Shown piece by piece: positions 6,700 through 15,048 of a stretch of 40,204 nucleotides of DNA. The DNA comes from Chitinophagales bacterium (GTDB taxonomy: Bacteria; Bacteroidota; Bacteroidia; Chitinophagales; JADIYW01). Each line of letters begins with the position of its first letter. The stretch's first letter is position 1. The DNA is taken from assembly GCA_017984135.1 (NCBI GenBank), contig JAGNZZ010000022.1, forward strand, positions 1-40,204, in the 5' to 3' direction. Under the pieces are notes generated by a model. That model did not search any database. It saw nothing but the letters and a program-made list of their open reading frames with translations, and was not told where the DNA came from. Position numbers and translations under genes: made by a program.

Positions 6700-8256
6700 T
6701 TATTTACTTTCAAAAACAGCAACAGGAACAATCACTTCTTCAATGGAAACACCACCATGTTGGAATGTATTTCGGTAATAATTGGCAAAGTGATTATAAT
6801 TATTTGGATAACAAAAATAATAATCTTCTTTAGCAAAAACATAGGTCGAACTTAAATTAGATTTTGGTAATAATGCATCTTCCGGATTTTTTATAAAGAA
6901 TACTTCTTTCTCATTAAAATTTAAATTTTTGCCTGTTTTATAACGTAAATTGGTCGTAGTTGCTTTGTCGCCAATTATTTTGGATGGATTTTGAACACGC
7001 ACTGTTCCATGGTCAGAAGTGATGATAATGCGTACTTTTCGTTCTTTTAATTTTTGTAAAGCATTTAATAAAGGTGAATGATCAAACCATGACATAGTAA
7101 GAGAACGATAGGCAGCCTCATCGCTAGCTAATTCTTTCAGCACTTCCATTTCCGTTCGAGCATGCGAGAGCATATCCACAAAATTATAAACGATTACATT
7201 AAAATCGTTATTCATTAAATTGAGAATGGTATCTTCTAAATCTTTGCCACTTTTATGATTGGTAATTTTAGTATAACTGGTTTTTAGATTTATTTTATTG
7301 CGTTTGAATTGTTCATTTAAAAAGAAATCTTCGTATAAATTTTTTCCAGCATTTTCATCGTCATAAAACCATTTTTCAGGATATTTTTTGTCAATTTCTC
7401 CAGGCATTAATCCAGAAAAAATAGCATTTCTAGAATATTGTGTAGTTGTAGGTAAAATACTAAAAAAATAATCTTCACTTATTTTTCTGAAATCTTTTTT
7501 TATCAAAGATTCTATCATCTTATAATGGTCATACCTTAAGTTGTCAACCAATAAGAAGAAGGTAGGAACTCCATCGTTCAATAATGGATATATTTTATTT
7601 TTAAACAAAGAATAGGATAAAGTAGGAGTGCTTTCTTTCCCTTCTTCTTTTAACCATTTTAAATAATTTTTTGTTATAAATTTGAAAAATTCCTTATTGG
7701 CTTCTGCTTTTTGCATATCCAAAATGTTTTTCATGTCGGCATTATCTGCCTTTTCTAATTCTAATTCCCAATAAATTAATTTCCTGTATAACTCCACCCA
7801 TTCTTGATGTGAATTGACATTGTTTAATTCCATCATGATATTTTGGAATTCTTGACGATAAGAAGTGGTTGTTTTTTCTGACACCAATTTTTTGTTATCT
7901 ATTATCTTCTTTATCGACAATAATATTTGATTTGGTTTAACCGGCTTAATCAAGTAATCTGCAATTTGAGCACCAATTGCTTCTTCCATTATGTTTTCTT
8001 CCTCATTTTTGGTAATCATAACCACTGGCACATCATTGTTCAAAGATTTGATTCTAGACAAGGTTTCCAAGCCTGAAATACCTGGCATGTGTTCATCCAA
8101 AAATATTAAATCATAATGTTCCGTTTTGCATTTATCCAATGCATCATGTCCATTGCTTACGGGTTCAACGGCATATCCTTTTTGCTCTAAAAATATAATT
8201 TGAGGCTTTAGTAAGTCAATCTCATCATCTGCCCACAGTATTTTAATTGCTGTCAT
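6700..8256 (-). CDS. porX: PorX, type IX secretion response regulator with PglZ phosphatase domain
   Basis: Two-component regulator needed for expression and function of the type IX secretion system; its usual partner kinase PorY is not in this window. The receiver domain (1-120) has the acidic pocket D10/D11, phospho-acceptor D54 in LIFLDEHMPG, T82 and K104. A helical linker leads to a C-terminal alkaline-phosphatase-like PglZ domain (about 230-515). Metal and catalytic positions are visible: D238 (LLVDNLRYD), the TTT at 270-272 before QYSRNAIFSG, D361/H365 (FVDMLSH), D415/H416 (TSDHGT), and a late His in FQHGG. No DNA-binding domain is present, as usual for PorX, and 518 residues is the normal length. 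A likely T9SS client lies at 24623-29857. Confidence 0.95.
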   Translation of the reverse strand: MTAIKILWADDEIDLLKPQIIFLEQKGYAVEPVSNGHDALDKCKTEHYDLIFLDEHMPGISGLETLSRIKSLNNDVPVVMITKNEEENIMEEAIGAQIADYLIKPVKPNQILLSIKKIIDNKKLVSEKTTTSYRQEFQNIMMELNNVNSHQEWVELYRKLIYWELELEKADNADMKNILDMQKAEANKEFFKFITKNYLKWLKEEGKESTPTLSYSLFKNKIYPLLNDGVPTFFLLVDNLRYDHYKMIESLIKKDFRKISEDYFFSILPTTTQYSRNAIFSGLMPGEIDKKYPEKWFYDDENAGKNLYEDFFLNEQFKRNKINLKTSYTKITNHKSGKDLEDTILNLMNNDFNVIVYNFVDMLSHARTEMEVLKELASDEAAYRSLTMSWFDHSPLLNALQKLKERKVRIIITSDHGTVRVQNPSKIIGDKATTTNLRYKTGKNLNFNEKEVFFIKNPEDALLPKSNLSSTYVFAKEDYYFCYPNNYNHFANYYRNTFQHGGVSIEEVIVPVAVFESK

Positions 8257-8274
8257 TATTTTAATTATTTTATG

Positions 8275-8290
8275 GTTCTACGTTTAGAAC
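8275..8290. repeat. Short perfect dyad 18 bases upstream of porX
   Basis: GTTCTA (8275-8280), a 4-base centre and TAGAAC (8285-8290) form a perfect 6-bp dyad in the divergent porX/HD-gene spacer, next to the porX start codon. It could be an operator half-site pair or chance in AT-rich DNA. Confidence 0.3.
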
Positions 8291-8301
8291 ATTGTTTTGA
8301 T

Positions 8302-8309
8302 TATTTTTG
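8302..8309 (+). promoter_or_regulatory. Candidate -7 box for the HD-lpxC transcript
   Basis: TATTTTTG matches the TAnnTTTG consensus, 82 bases upstream of the HD-domain gene. I cannot assign a convincing -33 element, so this is a weak call. Confidence 0.3.
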
Positions 8310-8391
8310 TGATGTAATAAACTCACTTGCCACAATTTAAACAATATTATCGTATTAAAAAATGTGAATTTTACACTATTATCTAATAAAT

Positions 8392-9585
8392 ATGAATAAG
8401 CGAAAAATTTTTAATGATCCAGTATATGGTTTTATTTCCATTCCATACGATATCGTATTTGATATAATAGAACATCCATATTTTCAACGATTGCGCAGAA
8501 TTCAACAATTAGGTTTGAGTTCCTTGGTATATCCTGGCGCAACGCATTCTCGTTTTCATCATTCATTAGGTGCTATGCATTTAATGCATACCAGCTTAGA
8601 AGTGCTAAAATCAAAAGGACATATAATTACCGAACAAGAATGTAGATCGGCAGTTTTAGCCATTTTATTGCACGATTTAGGACATGGTCCATTCTCACAT
8701 GCTTTGGAAGGTGTTCTGATTCCGAATACACCACATGAACATATTTCTATGTTGCTGATGCAGCAATTAGTTAATGAATTTGGAGATGATATAACCATTG
8801 CCATTCAAATTTTTACAGATACCTATCCTAAAAAATACCTACATCAATTAGTAAGTGGCCAATTAGATATGGATAGATTAGACTATCTCAATCGTGATTC
8901 CTTTTATAGCGGTGTGAGTGAAGGTGTGGTGGGTTATGATAGAATAATTAATATGCTCGAAGTTCACAATGATAATATTGTAGTGGAAGAAAAAGCCATC
9001 TATTCCATTGAAAAATTTATTGTTGCTCGTCGTTTAATGTATTGGCAAGTATATTTACATAAAACCAGTTTAGTAGCTGATTTGATGCTCAAAAATACCA
9101 TCTTACGTGCTAAAGAATTGGCATTAAATCAGGATATGTCAAATGGAATTTCAACAAATTTGGCGTTTTTTTTACATGAAAATTTAGAGATTATTTCATT
9201 TATAAATAATCTGGATAAATTTGTAACTCTTGATGATTACGATATTTTTCAAGCTCTAAAATATTGGATGGAACATGAAGATAAAATATTAAGTACACTT
9301 TCTACAGCAATCATCAATAGAAAATTATTTAAAATTGAATATGCTGATGAAATACTAGTGAATACTAAATTTAATGCTTTAAAAAACAAATATAACGAAG
9401 AAGAAATGCGCTTCTTAGTTTTAAAAGGAACCGCTAAAAATAACGCATACAATCCTGATAAAGATAATATCTTTATCAAATTCAAAGATGGCAGCATTAA
9501 AGAAATTACAGAGATTAGTGAACAATGGAATATTCGAAGTTTGTCCAATCCAGTGGTAAAGCATTATATTGCGTATCCTAAATAA
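8392..9585 (+). CDS. HD-domain phosphohydrolase (SAMHD1/dGTPase-like)
   Basis: A 397-residue metal-dependent phosphohydrolase. The N-terminal KIFNDPVYGFISIP and the block RFHHSLGAMHLMHT (conserved H at 56/57) are typical of the SAMHD1-like branch. The metal pair is H94-D95 in LLHDLGHGPFSHALE, and a further conserved Asp lies in the following LDMDRLDYLNRD. The substrate is not evident; dNTP hydrolysis is possible by family. In many Bacteroidota this gene heads the lipid A cluster HD-lpxD-lpxC/fabZ-lpxA. Here lpxC follows after only 55 bases and lpxD is missing. Confidence 0.9.
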   Translation: MNKRKIFNDPVYGFISIPYDIVFDIIEHPYFQRLRRIQQLGLSSLVYPGATHSRFHHSLGAMHLMHTSLEVLKSKGHIITEQECRSAVLAILLHDLGHGPFSHALEGVLIPNTPHEHISMLLMQQLVNEFGDDITIAIQIFTDTYPKKYLHQLVSGQLDMDRLDYLNRDSFYSGVSEGVVGYDRIINMLEVHNDNIVVEEKAIYSIEKFIVARRLMYWQVYLHKTSLVADLMLKNTILRAKELALNQDMSNGISTNLAFFLHENLEIISFINNLDKFVTLDDYDIFQALKYWMEHEDKILSTLSTAIINRKLFKIEYADEILVNTKFNALKNKYNEEEMRFLVLKGTAKNNAYNPDKDNIFIKFKDGSIKEITEISEQWNIRSLSNPVVKHYIAYPK

Positions 9586-9640
9586 TTTTTAAATTTTATT
9601 TAGTAATTTTGATAAATACTTCATCCTCAATAATCTATTT

Positions 9641-10573
9641 TTGAATAATCAAAAAACAATTATTAAACTTATACATTTTTCAGGTACTGGCTTGCATACC
9701 GGTTTAATGGCAAATGTAACCCTAAAACCAGCACCTGCAAATTTTGGAATTCAATTTTGCAGAACAGATTTGGATCCAACATTGTTTGTTCCAGCAAGAA
9801 GTGAGAATGTTTACAATACTAACCGCAGTACTTCTATTAAAAAATATGATGTTGAAATTATCACCATTGAACATTTATTATCCGCATTATATGCTTTAGG
9901 AATTGATAATTGTTTAATTGAAATTGATAATAAAGAAATTCCAATTTTAGATGGTAGCACTAAATTTTATGTTGATGCAATATGGAATCAAAATGTATTG
10001 GAATTAAATCAACCTAAAAAAATAATCATCATTAAAGATGTCATTGAATGGAAAGATGAATCCACAGGTGCGGAATATATATTCTTGCCTAATGAACATT
10101 TTTCAGTAACTTGTTTAATAGACTTTCCATCTAAAATGATAAAACACCAATATGCTGTTTTAAACGATATACAAGAGTATAAAAATGAAATTGCATCTGC
10201 TAAAACGTTTTGTTTTTTGCATGAAATAGAGTATTTATATAATAATGGATTAATAAAAGGAGGCAATTTAAATAATGCATTGGTTTTTTCTGAAACCGCA
10301 TTGAGCAAAGAAAAAATTAAATGGCTTTCCACCACCTTTCATCAGTCTGCTAATTCTATTCCTGAAATGGGCATTTTAAATCCATTAAACCAAACCTATG
10401 ATAATGAGGCTGCACGCCATAAACTATTAGACGTGATTGGGGATTTGGCTTTGACACAAACATACTTTCAAGGAAAATTAATTGCGTACAAACCTGGACA
10501 TACTTCGAATTGTAAATTTGCTCAATTTTTAGTAGAAAATTATCTAAAAGTGGAAGTAGAACATTCGTTTTAA
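9641..10573 (+). CDS. lpxC: UDP-3-O-acyl-N-acetylglucosamine deacetylase, LpxC only (no FabZ fusion)
   Basis: Zinc deacetylase that commits UDP-acyl-GlcNAc to lipid A synthesis. Key residues are present: E77/H78 (TIEHLL), H260 and D264 in HKLLDVIGDL, and H287 in GHTSN. The C-terminal half carries the family block LIKGGNLNNALVF. The start is TTG at 9641. The frame is closed by a stop at 9590-9592 and has no ATG upstream, and the N-terminus NNQKTIIK...FSGTGLHTG matches the family start. At 310 residues it ends just after the LpxC fold. Many Bacteroidota proteins continue here into a FabZ dehydratase domain to about 460 residues. lpxA follows after 67 bases. Confidence 0.95.
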   Translation: MNNQKTIIKLIHFSGTGLHTGLMANVTLKPAPANFGIQFCRTDLDPTLFVPARSENVYNTNRSTSIKKYDVEIITIEHLLSALYALGIDNCLIEIDNKEIPILDGSTKFYVDAIWNQNVLELNQPKKIIIIKDVIEWKDESTGAEYIFLPNEHFSVTCLIDFPSKMIKHQYAVLNDIQEYKNEIASAKTFCFLHEIEYLYNNGLIKGGNLNNALVFSETALSKEKIKWLSTTFHQSANSIPEMGILNPLNQTYDNEAARHKLLDVIGDLALTQTYFQGKLIAYKPGHTSNCKFAQFLVENYLKVEVEHSF

Positions 10574-10616
10574 GTGGATTTATGTTCGTTTATTTTCATT
10601 CCTTTAATTCAATTTG

Positions 10617-10624
10617 TATCTTTG
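10617..10624 (+). promoter_or_regulatory. -7 box upstream of lpxA
   Basis: TATCTTTG is an exact TAnnTTTG match. Transcription would begin near 10630, only about ten bases before the TTG start of lpxA. lpxA may therefore have its own near-leaderless transcript besides read-through from lpxC. No clear -33 element is seen. Confidence 0.45.
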
Positions 10625-10640
10625 CACAAATGCATAATCA

Positions 10641-11411
10641 TTGACTAATTTTATACATCCAAAAGCACAACTCGGAAACAATGTGAAAGTAGAGCATTTT
10701 GCGTCCATTTATGAAGATGTAATTATTGGAGAGGAAACTTGGATTGGACCAAATGTTACTATTTTTCCGGGCACAAGAATTGGAAGTCATTGTAAAATAT
10801 TTCCAGGAGCAGTTATAGGTGCAATTCCTCAAGATTTAAAATTTAATGGCGAATATTCTACCGTAGAAATTGGAAATCATGTTTCAATTCGTGAATGTTC
10901 AACCATTAATAGAGGAACATCCACTAGTGGAACCACAAAAATTGGAAATCATAGTTTGTTGATGGCTTATGTTCACATTGCTCATGATTGCGTAATAGGT
11001 GAGCATTGCATTTTAGCCAATTCTACTAATTTAGCTGGTCATGTTATCATTGAAGATTATGCGTATTTTGGTGGAATGAGTGGCGCACATCAATTTACAA
11101 AAATAGGGAAACATAGTTTTATTTCCGGTGGTTCAATGATAGGAAAAGATGTACCTCCTTTTTGCTTGGTCATGCGTAATCCAGCACAATTTGCAGGTAT
11201 TAATTCAGTAGGGTTGAAGAGACATCATTTTTCTAAAGAAGATATTCATACCATTCAAGATATATACAGATTTATTTTTGGTAATAATGGATTGAATACC
11301 ACACAGGCATTAACCAAAATTGAAGAAGAAATTCCAAATTCCGAATTAAGAAATTATATCACTCAATTTATTTATTCTTCTGAAAGAGGAATTATTAAAG
11401 GCGTTGATTAA
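10641..11411 (+). CDS. lpxA: Acyl-ACP--UDP-N-acetylglucosamine O-acyltransferase
   Basis: First enzyme of lipid A synthesis: it transfers a 3-hydroxyacyl chain to UDP-GlcNAc. The 256-residue protein is built of left-handed beta-helix hexapeptide repeats. The catalytic His is at 115 in YVHIAHDCVIG, and the segment SGAHQFTKIGKHSFISGGSMIGKDVPPF at about 147-174 is diagnostic. The start is TTG at 10641: the frame is closed by a TAA at 10635, and the nearby ATG at 10630 opens another frame that stops after four codons. TNFIHPKAQLG matches the usual LpxA N-terminus. Like lpxC, it uses the uncommon TTG start. Confidence 0.96.
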   Translation: MTNFIHPKAQLGNNVKVEHFASIYEDVIIGEETWIGPNVTIFPGTRIGSHCKIFPGAVIGAIPQDLKFNGEYSTVEIGNHVSIRECSTINRGTSTSGTTKIGNHSLLMAYVHIAHDCVIGEHCILANSTNLAGHVIIEDYAYFGGMSGAHQFTKIGKHSFISGGSMIGKDVPPFCLVMRNPAQFAGINSVGLKRHHFSKEDIHTIQDIYRFIFGNNGLNTTQALTKIEEEIPNSELRNYITQFIYSSERGIIKGVD

Positions 11412-11450
11412 TTTTATTTAAAATACAATACTAAATAGTATAATTAAATA

Positions 11451-12068
11451 GTGCATATACAACTCCAAAATATCAGTAAACGTTATGGTTTTGAATGGAT
11501 ATTCAAAAAAGTGTCCGCCACCTTTGAAGAAGATAAAAAATATGCCATTGTAGGCCCAAATGGAAGTGGAAAGTCAACATTATTAAAAATTATTTCTGGA
11601 GGATTAGTGCCAACTGCCGGAAATTTATCCTTTACCACCAATACAAATATGCCTTTGGATGAATTAGAGGCAGCTAAAGATATTTCATTTGCCGCACCTT
11701 ATATTTCATTGTTAGAAGATTATACTTTGACTGAAATGTATCAATTTCATGCATCCTTCAAAAAAATGAAAACTACTTCTGTAAATGATTTTTTTGAAAT
11801 TTCTCAATTAGGAATGCATAAAAATAAATACATCAAAAATTTTTCATCTGGCATGAAACAACGTTTGAAACTTTCATTAGCTTTTATGACAGACTCAAGC
11901 GTATTGTTGTTAGATGAACCTACTTCTAATTTTGATAAAAAAGCCATTGATTGGTATCTGCAATTAATAGAAAAATATACACAAAATAGAACATTAATTA
12001 TTGGCTCTAATCAAATGTATGAATATGATTTCTGCCAAGAATCCATCAATATTTTAAACTATAAATGA
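11451..12068 (+). CDS. ABC transporter ATP-binding protein, CcmA-like
   Basis: A stand-alone 205-residue ATPase subunit starting at GTG. Walker A GPNGSGKST is at 35-43, the signature FSSGMKQRLK is at about 149-158, and Walker B VLLLDEPTSNFD follows. The short length and single domain match CcmA, the ATPase of the cytochrome c heme-handling exporter. Its likely membrane partners ccmB and ccmC lie 2.3 kb away on the same strand, separated by two minus-strand genes. The assignment as CcmA is an inference from size and this proximity. Other small ABC ATPases cannot be ruled out, so no symbol is given. It follows lpxA by 39 bases. Confidence 0.8.
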   Translation: MHIQLQNISKRYGFEWIFKKVSATFEEDKKYAIVGPNGSGKSTLLKIISGGLVPTAGNLSFTTNTNMPLDELEAAKDISFAAPYISLLEDYTLTEMYQFHASFKKMKTTSVNDFFEISQLGMHKNKYIKNFSSGMKQRLKLSLAFMTDSSVLLLDEPTSNFDKKAIDWYLQLIEKYTQNRTLIIGSNQMYEYDFCQESINILNYK

Positions 12069-12085
12069 GATTTCATTTTGCATAG

Positions 12086-12104
12086 TTGAATTTTTTTTAT
12101 TCAA
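12086..12104. terminator. Weak hairpin between convergent ABC ATPase and accC genes
   Basis: TTGAAT (12086-12091) and ATTCAA (12099-12104) flank a run of T. The pairing may extend outward with a one-base bulge (AGT/GACT). It lies in the 43-base spacer between convergent genes, where a shared terminator is expected, but the stem is AT-rich and weak. Confidence 0.3.
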
Positions 12105-12111
12105 GACTATT

Positions 12112-13587
12112 TTAATGATTTCTAATGGTCCAATTAGAAGCCTGATTTAAATTTCCTTTCTCTTCCCATTCAGCTGTGGCATTGTTTTCATTAAATAATT
12201 TTGCTGTTAAAATAGTGGCCAACTGCAATTCAATATCATTTAATTCATTTGGATGAAAATAGTTTTCGACAAATTTCGTGTCGAAGTTGCCAGTTGTAAA
12301 TGCAGTATGGTTTAAAACAAAAGTACCAAAAGGCAAAGTTGTTTTTACACCTTCAATCTTGTATTCTGATATTGCACGCTTAAGTTTATCGATGGCATCT
12401 TGTCTATTTTTACCATGTACTATTAATTTAGCAATCATTGGGTCGTAATAAATAGGAATCTCCATTCCTTCATCAAAACCATCATCCACGCGAATACCTT
12501 CACCTTGAGGCGTTTTATAGATTTCCAATTTGCCAATGTCGGGCAAGAAATTATTTTCAGGATCTTCAGCATATACCCGCAATTCCATGGCATGTCCATT
12601 AATCTTTAAATCATCTTGTTTGATTGAAAGTTTTTCACCACGAGCTATATTGATTTGCTCTTTTACTAAATCAATTCCTGTAATCATTTCAGTTACCGGA
12701 TGTTCTACTTGCAAACGCGTATTCATTTCTAAAAAATAAAAATCAAGATGTGCATTCACAATAAATTCTACTGTTCCGGCACCTAAGTAATTTACTGATT
12801 TGGCAACTTGTACAGCAGCTTCACCCATTTGTTTGCGCAATAATGGAGTTAAAACTGCACTTGGAGCTTCTTCTACTACCTTTTGGTGCCTACGTTGTAC
12901 AGAACAATCGCGTTCAAATAAATACACAATATTTCCATGACTATCGCCTAATACTTGTATTTCAATATGTCTTGGTGAGGTGACAAATTTTTCGATGAAG
13001 ACACTTCCATCACCAAATGCAGAAGTTGCTTCGGAAACAGCTAGTTTCATTTGTTCTTCAAATTCATTCGCATGGTTTACTATTCGCATACCTTTACCGC
13101 CACCACCAGCACTTGCTTTAATCAAGATGGGAAATCCTATATTTTCCGATAATTTTTTAGCTTCATCCACATCTGAAATGGGTTGATCTGTTCCTGGTAC
13201 TAAAGGTACATCAAATTTGGAAACGGCTTGTTTTGCTGCTAATTTGCTTCCCATCACTTCAATCGCTTCAACACTTGGCCCAATAAACGTAATGTTGTTG
13301 GCTTTACATGCTTTTGCGAATGCAGCATTTTCACTCAAGAAACCATATCCAGGATGAACACCATCTACTTGTAGCTTTTTGCATACATCAATAATAGTAT
13401 CAATTTTTAAATAAGATTCTTTAGATGGAGCCGCACCCACACACATCGCTTCGTCTGCAAATCGAACGTGTGGCGAATTTCTATCTGCTTCAGAATAGAT
13501 GGCAACAGTGGCAATTCCCATTTGCTTGCAAGTACGCATCACACGTAATGCAATTTCACCTCTATTCGCAACTAAAATCTTTTTCAT
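12112..13587 (-). CDS. accC: Biotin carboxylase subunit of acetyl-CoA/propionyl-CoA carboxylase
   Basis: ATP-dependent carboxylation of biotin on the carrier protein. The biotin carboxylase N-terminal domain starts MKKILVANRGEIALRVMRT. The ATP-grasp glycine loop GGGGKG is at 161-166. The active-site block EMNTRLQVEHPVTE lies near 290, and the C-terminal biotin carboxylase domain (YAEDPENNFLPDIG) follows. At 491 residues it is longer than E. coli AccC (about 450), with a divergent tail after about 455. Without the neighbouring biotin carrier or carboxyltransferase genes, it cannot be decided whether it serves fatty acid synthesis or propionyl-CoA metabolism, so the symbol is the generic one. 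Confidence 0.92.
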   Translation of the reverse strand: MKKILVANRGEIALRVMRTCKQMGIATVAIYSEADRNSPHVRFADEAMCVGAAPSKESYLKIDTIIDVCKKLQVDGVHPGYGFLSENAAFAKACKANNITFIGPSVEAIEVMGSKLAAKQAVSKFDVPLVPGTDQPISDVDEAKKLSENIGFPILIKASAGGGGKGMRIVNHANEFEEQMKLAVSEATSAFGDGSVFIEKFVTSPRHIEIQVLGDSHGNIVYLFERDCSVQRRHQKVVEEAPSAVLTPLLRKQMGEAAVQVAKSVNYLGAGTVEFIVNAHLDFYFLEMNTRLQVEHPVTEMITGIDLVKEQINIARGEKLSIKQDDLKINGHAMELRVYAEDPENNFLPDIGKLEIYKTPQGEGIRVDDGFDEGMEIPIYYDPMIAKLIVHGKNRQDAIDKLKRAISEYKIEGVKTTLPFGTFVLNHTAFTTGNFDTKFVENYFHPNELNDIELQLATILTAKLFNENNATAEWEEKGNLNQASNWTIRNH

Positions 13588-13706
13588 AATTGTACTTATG
13601 CGGTAAAAATAACTAAATAAAGTGGTAATTTATGTTGACAAACTGTAAAGAAAATCCCATTTTATCGAAGCAAAAAATGTGGTTTTTTTAATGCAATTTT
13701 TTATGT

Positions 13707-14294
13707 TTATTTTATTATTCGTACCACTTTTAAAAATCGTTCTGTGTAATATGCTTCTGAAAGATTAGATATGGTCACACCTTTTCCTTTTCCCGAGGAA
13801 CCATGTATAAACGTAATATTTCCTTTTTCGTTTTCTAAGACTAAACCAACATGTCCACCCACTTTTTTCGATGCATCTGAGCCAGTAAATACCAAAACAT
13901 CACCTTTCTGAATGTTCTTCTTGTTGATAGTTATACCATAATTCATATAATCTTTTGAGGAACGTGGAACGCTAACTTTGTAATGACCAAAAATATAATA
14001 CAAAAATCCCGAACAATCCAATCCACCATTTTGAGGGTCAGCAGAGGCATATTTATAGGGTGTTCCTAATTGTTGCTTGGCAAACCAAAGTAAACCATCA
14101 ATATTAATGGAAGTAGTAGGTGTTGTGTTGTTTTTGTGCACAATATCAAATACGACCACTTTTCTTAAAACTGAATCTCTTTTTACGTTGGAAACATAAG
14201 TAATTGGAAGTTTATCTTTCTTCTTCTTTTTTTTAGAAGCAAATGTTGGCGTAAAAGTGATTAGGAAAAGTAAAAAAGTAATAAAAAATTTCAT
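13707..14294 (-). CDS. Secreted NlpC/P60 family cysteine hydrolase
   Basis: A 195-residue exported cell-wall hydrolase. It has a signal peptide (1-19) followed by a run of six lysines. A linker leads to an NlpC/P60 domain at about 66-195. The catalytic triad is C94 (GLDCSGF), H148 (VGGHVGLV) and H164 (FIHGSSGKG). The family cleaves gamma-D-Glu-diamino acid bonds in peptidoglycan stem peptides. No SH3 or LysM wall-binding domain is seen. It lies alone on the minus strand between accC and the ccm genes. Confidence 0.93.
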   Translation of the reverse strand: MKFFITFLLFLITFTPTFASKKKKKKDKLPITYVSNVKRDSVLRKVVVFDIVHKNNTTPTTSINIDGLLWFAKQQLGTPYKYASADPQNGGLDCSGFLYYIFGHYKVSVPRSSKDYMNYGITINKKNIQKGDVLVFTGSDASKKVGGHVGLVLENEKGNITFIHGSSGKGKGVTISNLSEAYYTERFLKVVRIIK

Positions 14295-14360
14295 GAGTAT
14301 CTTTTTATTAATAATGCAAATATCATTTAATGTATTGCTGTTTACATTGTCAAAATAACG

Positions 14361-14368
14361 TATTTTTG
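14361..14368 (+). promoter_or_regulatory. Candidate -7 box upstream of ccmB
   Basis: TATTTTTG matches TAnnTTTG and lies 16 bases before the GTG start of ccmB, so transcription would begin within a few bases of the start codon. The -33 element is not clear: the best TTG is at 14335-14337 with a 23-base spacing. Confidence 0.4.
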
Positions 14369-14384
14369 TAACAATACAAATTTC

Positions 14385-15038
14385 GTGCTAAAAAATATAT
14401 CACAACTAATAAAAAAAGAACTTGAATTAGAATGGCGACAAAAAACGGCATTGGGCACGATTTTTATTTATGTTATTGGCACATGTTTTTTAATTTATTT
14501 AGTTTTTCAAGGCCATATTACTATTCCTGTTTGGATTGCTTTATTCTGGATAATAGCCTTATTTACAACGGTGAATGCCGTATCAAAATCATTTATAAAA
14601 GATGCCAATGAACAATTTTATTATTTAAGAACAATCGCATCTCCAACAGAAATAATAATTTCAAAAATTATTTATAATGCAATATTAATAACCGTATTGG
14701 CATTGGTAATTTATGCATTTTTATTCTTATTTTTTAATGAAAGTATTGAAGATAAAGGTTGGTTTTTATTCACTATAATTTTGGGTTCTATAGGATTTTC
14801 AAATTTGTTTACATTATTATCTTCCATCACAGCACGAACACAAAATTTTGTTTTATTGGCCATATTGGGATTTCCAATCATTTTGCCTTTATTATTGTTA
14901 ATAGTAAAAATGAGTGAATTGTCAAATTTTGCCATTCAACAAAAAGATATTTATATGCATTTAGGCGCAATTGCCTTGCTAGATATGATTACCGTCATTC
15001 TTTCAGTGGTATTGTTTCCTTATATTTGGAAAGATTAA
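14385..15038 (+). CDS. ccmB: Heme exporter membrane subunit CcmB
   Basis: Membrane subunit of the CcmABCD complex, which releases heme-loaded CcmE during cytochrome c maturation. The start is GTG at 14385. The 217-residue protein begins with the amphipathic LIKKELELEWRQK typical of CcmB and has six hydrophobic segments. It is followed after ten bases by ccmC and then by a CcmD-like gene, which supports the assignment. The likely ATPase partner is the gene at 11451. Confidence 0.9.
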   Translation: MLKNISQLIKKELELEWRQKTALGTIFIYVIGTCFLIYLVFQGHITIPVWIALFWIIALFTTVNAVSKSFIKDANEQFYYLRTIASPTEIIISKIIYNAILITVLALVIYAFLFLFFNESIEDKGWFLFTIILGSIGFSNLFTLLSSITARTQNFVLLAILGFPIILPLLLLIVKMSELSNFAIQQKDIYMHLGAIALLDMITVILSVVLFPYIWKD

Positions 15039-15048
15039 TAGAAATAAT

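Noticed and set aside
10630-10644. ATG at 10630 as the start of lpxA
   Set aside because: It is in another frame and stops after four codons; the lpxA frame is closed by TAA at 10635, which leaves TTG at 10641.
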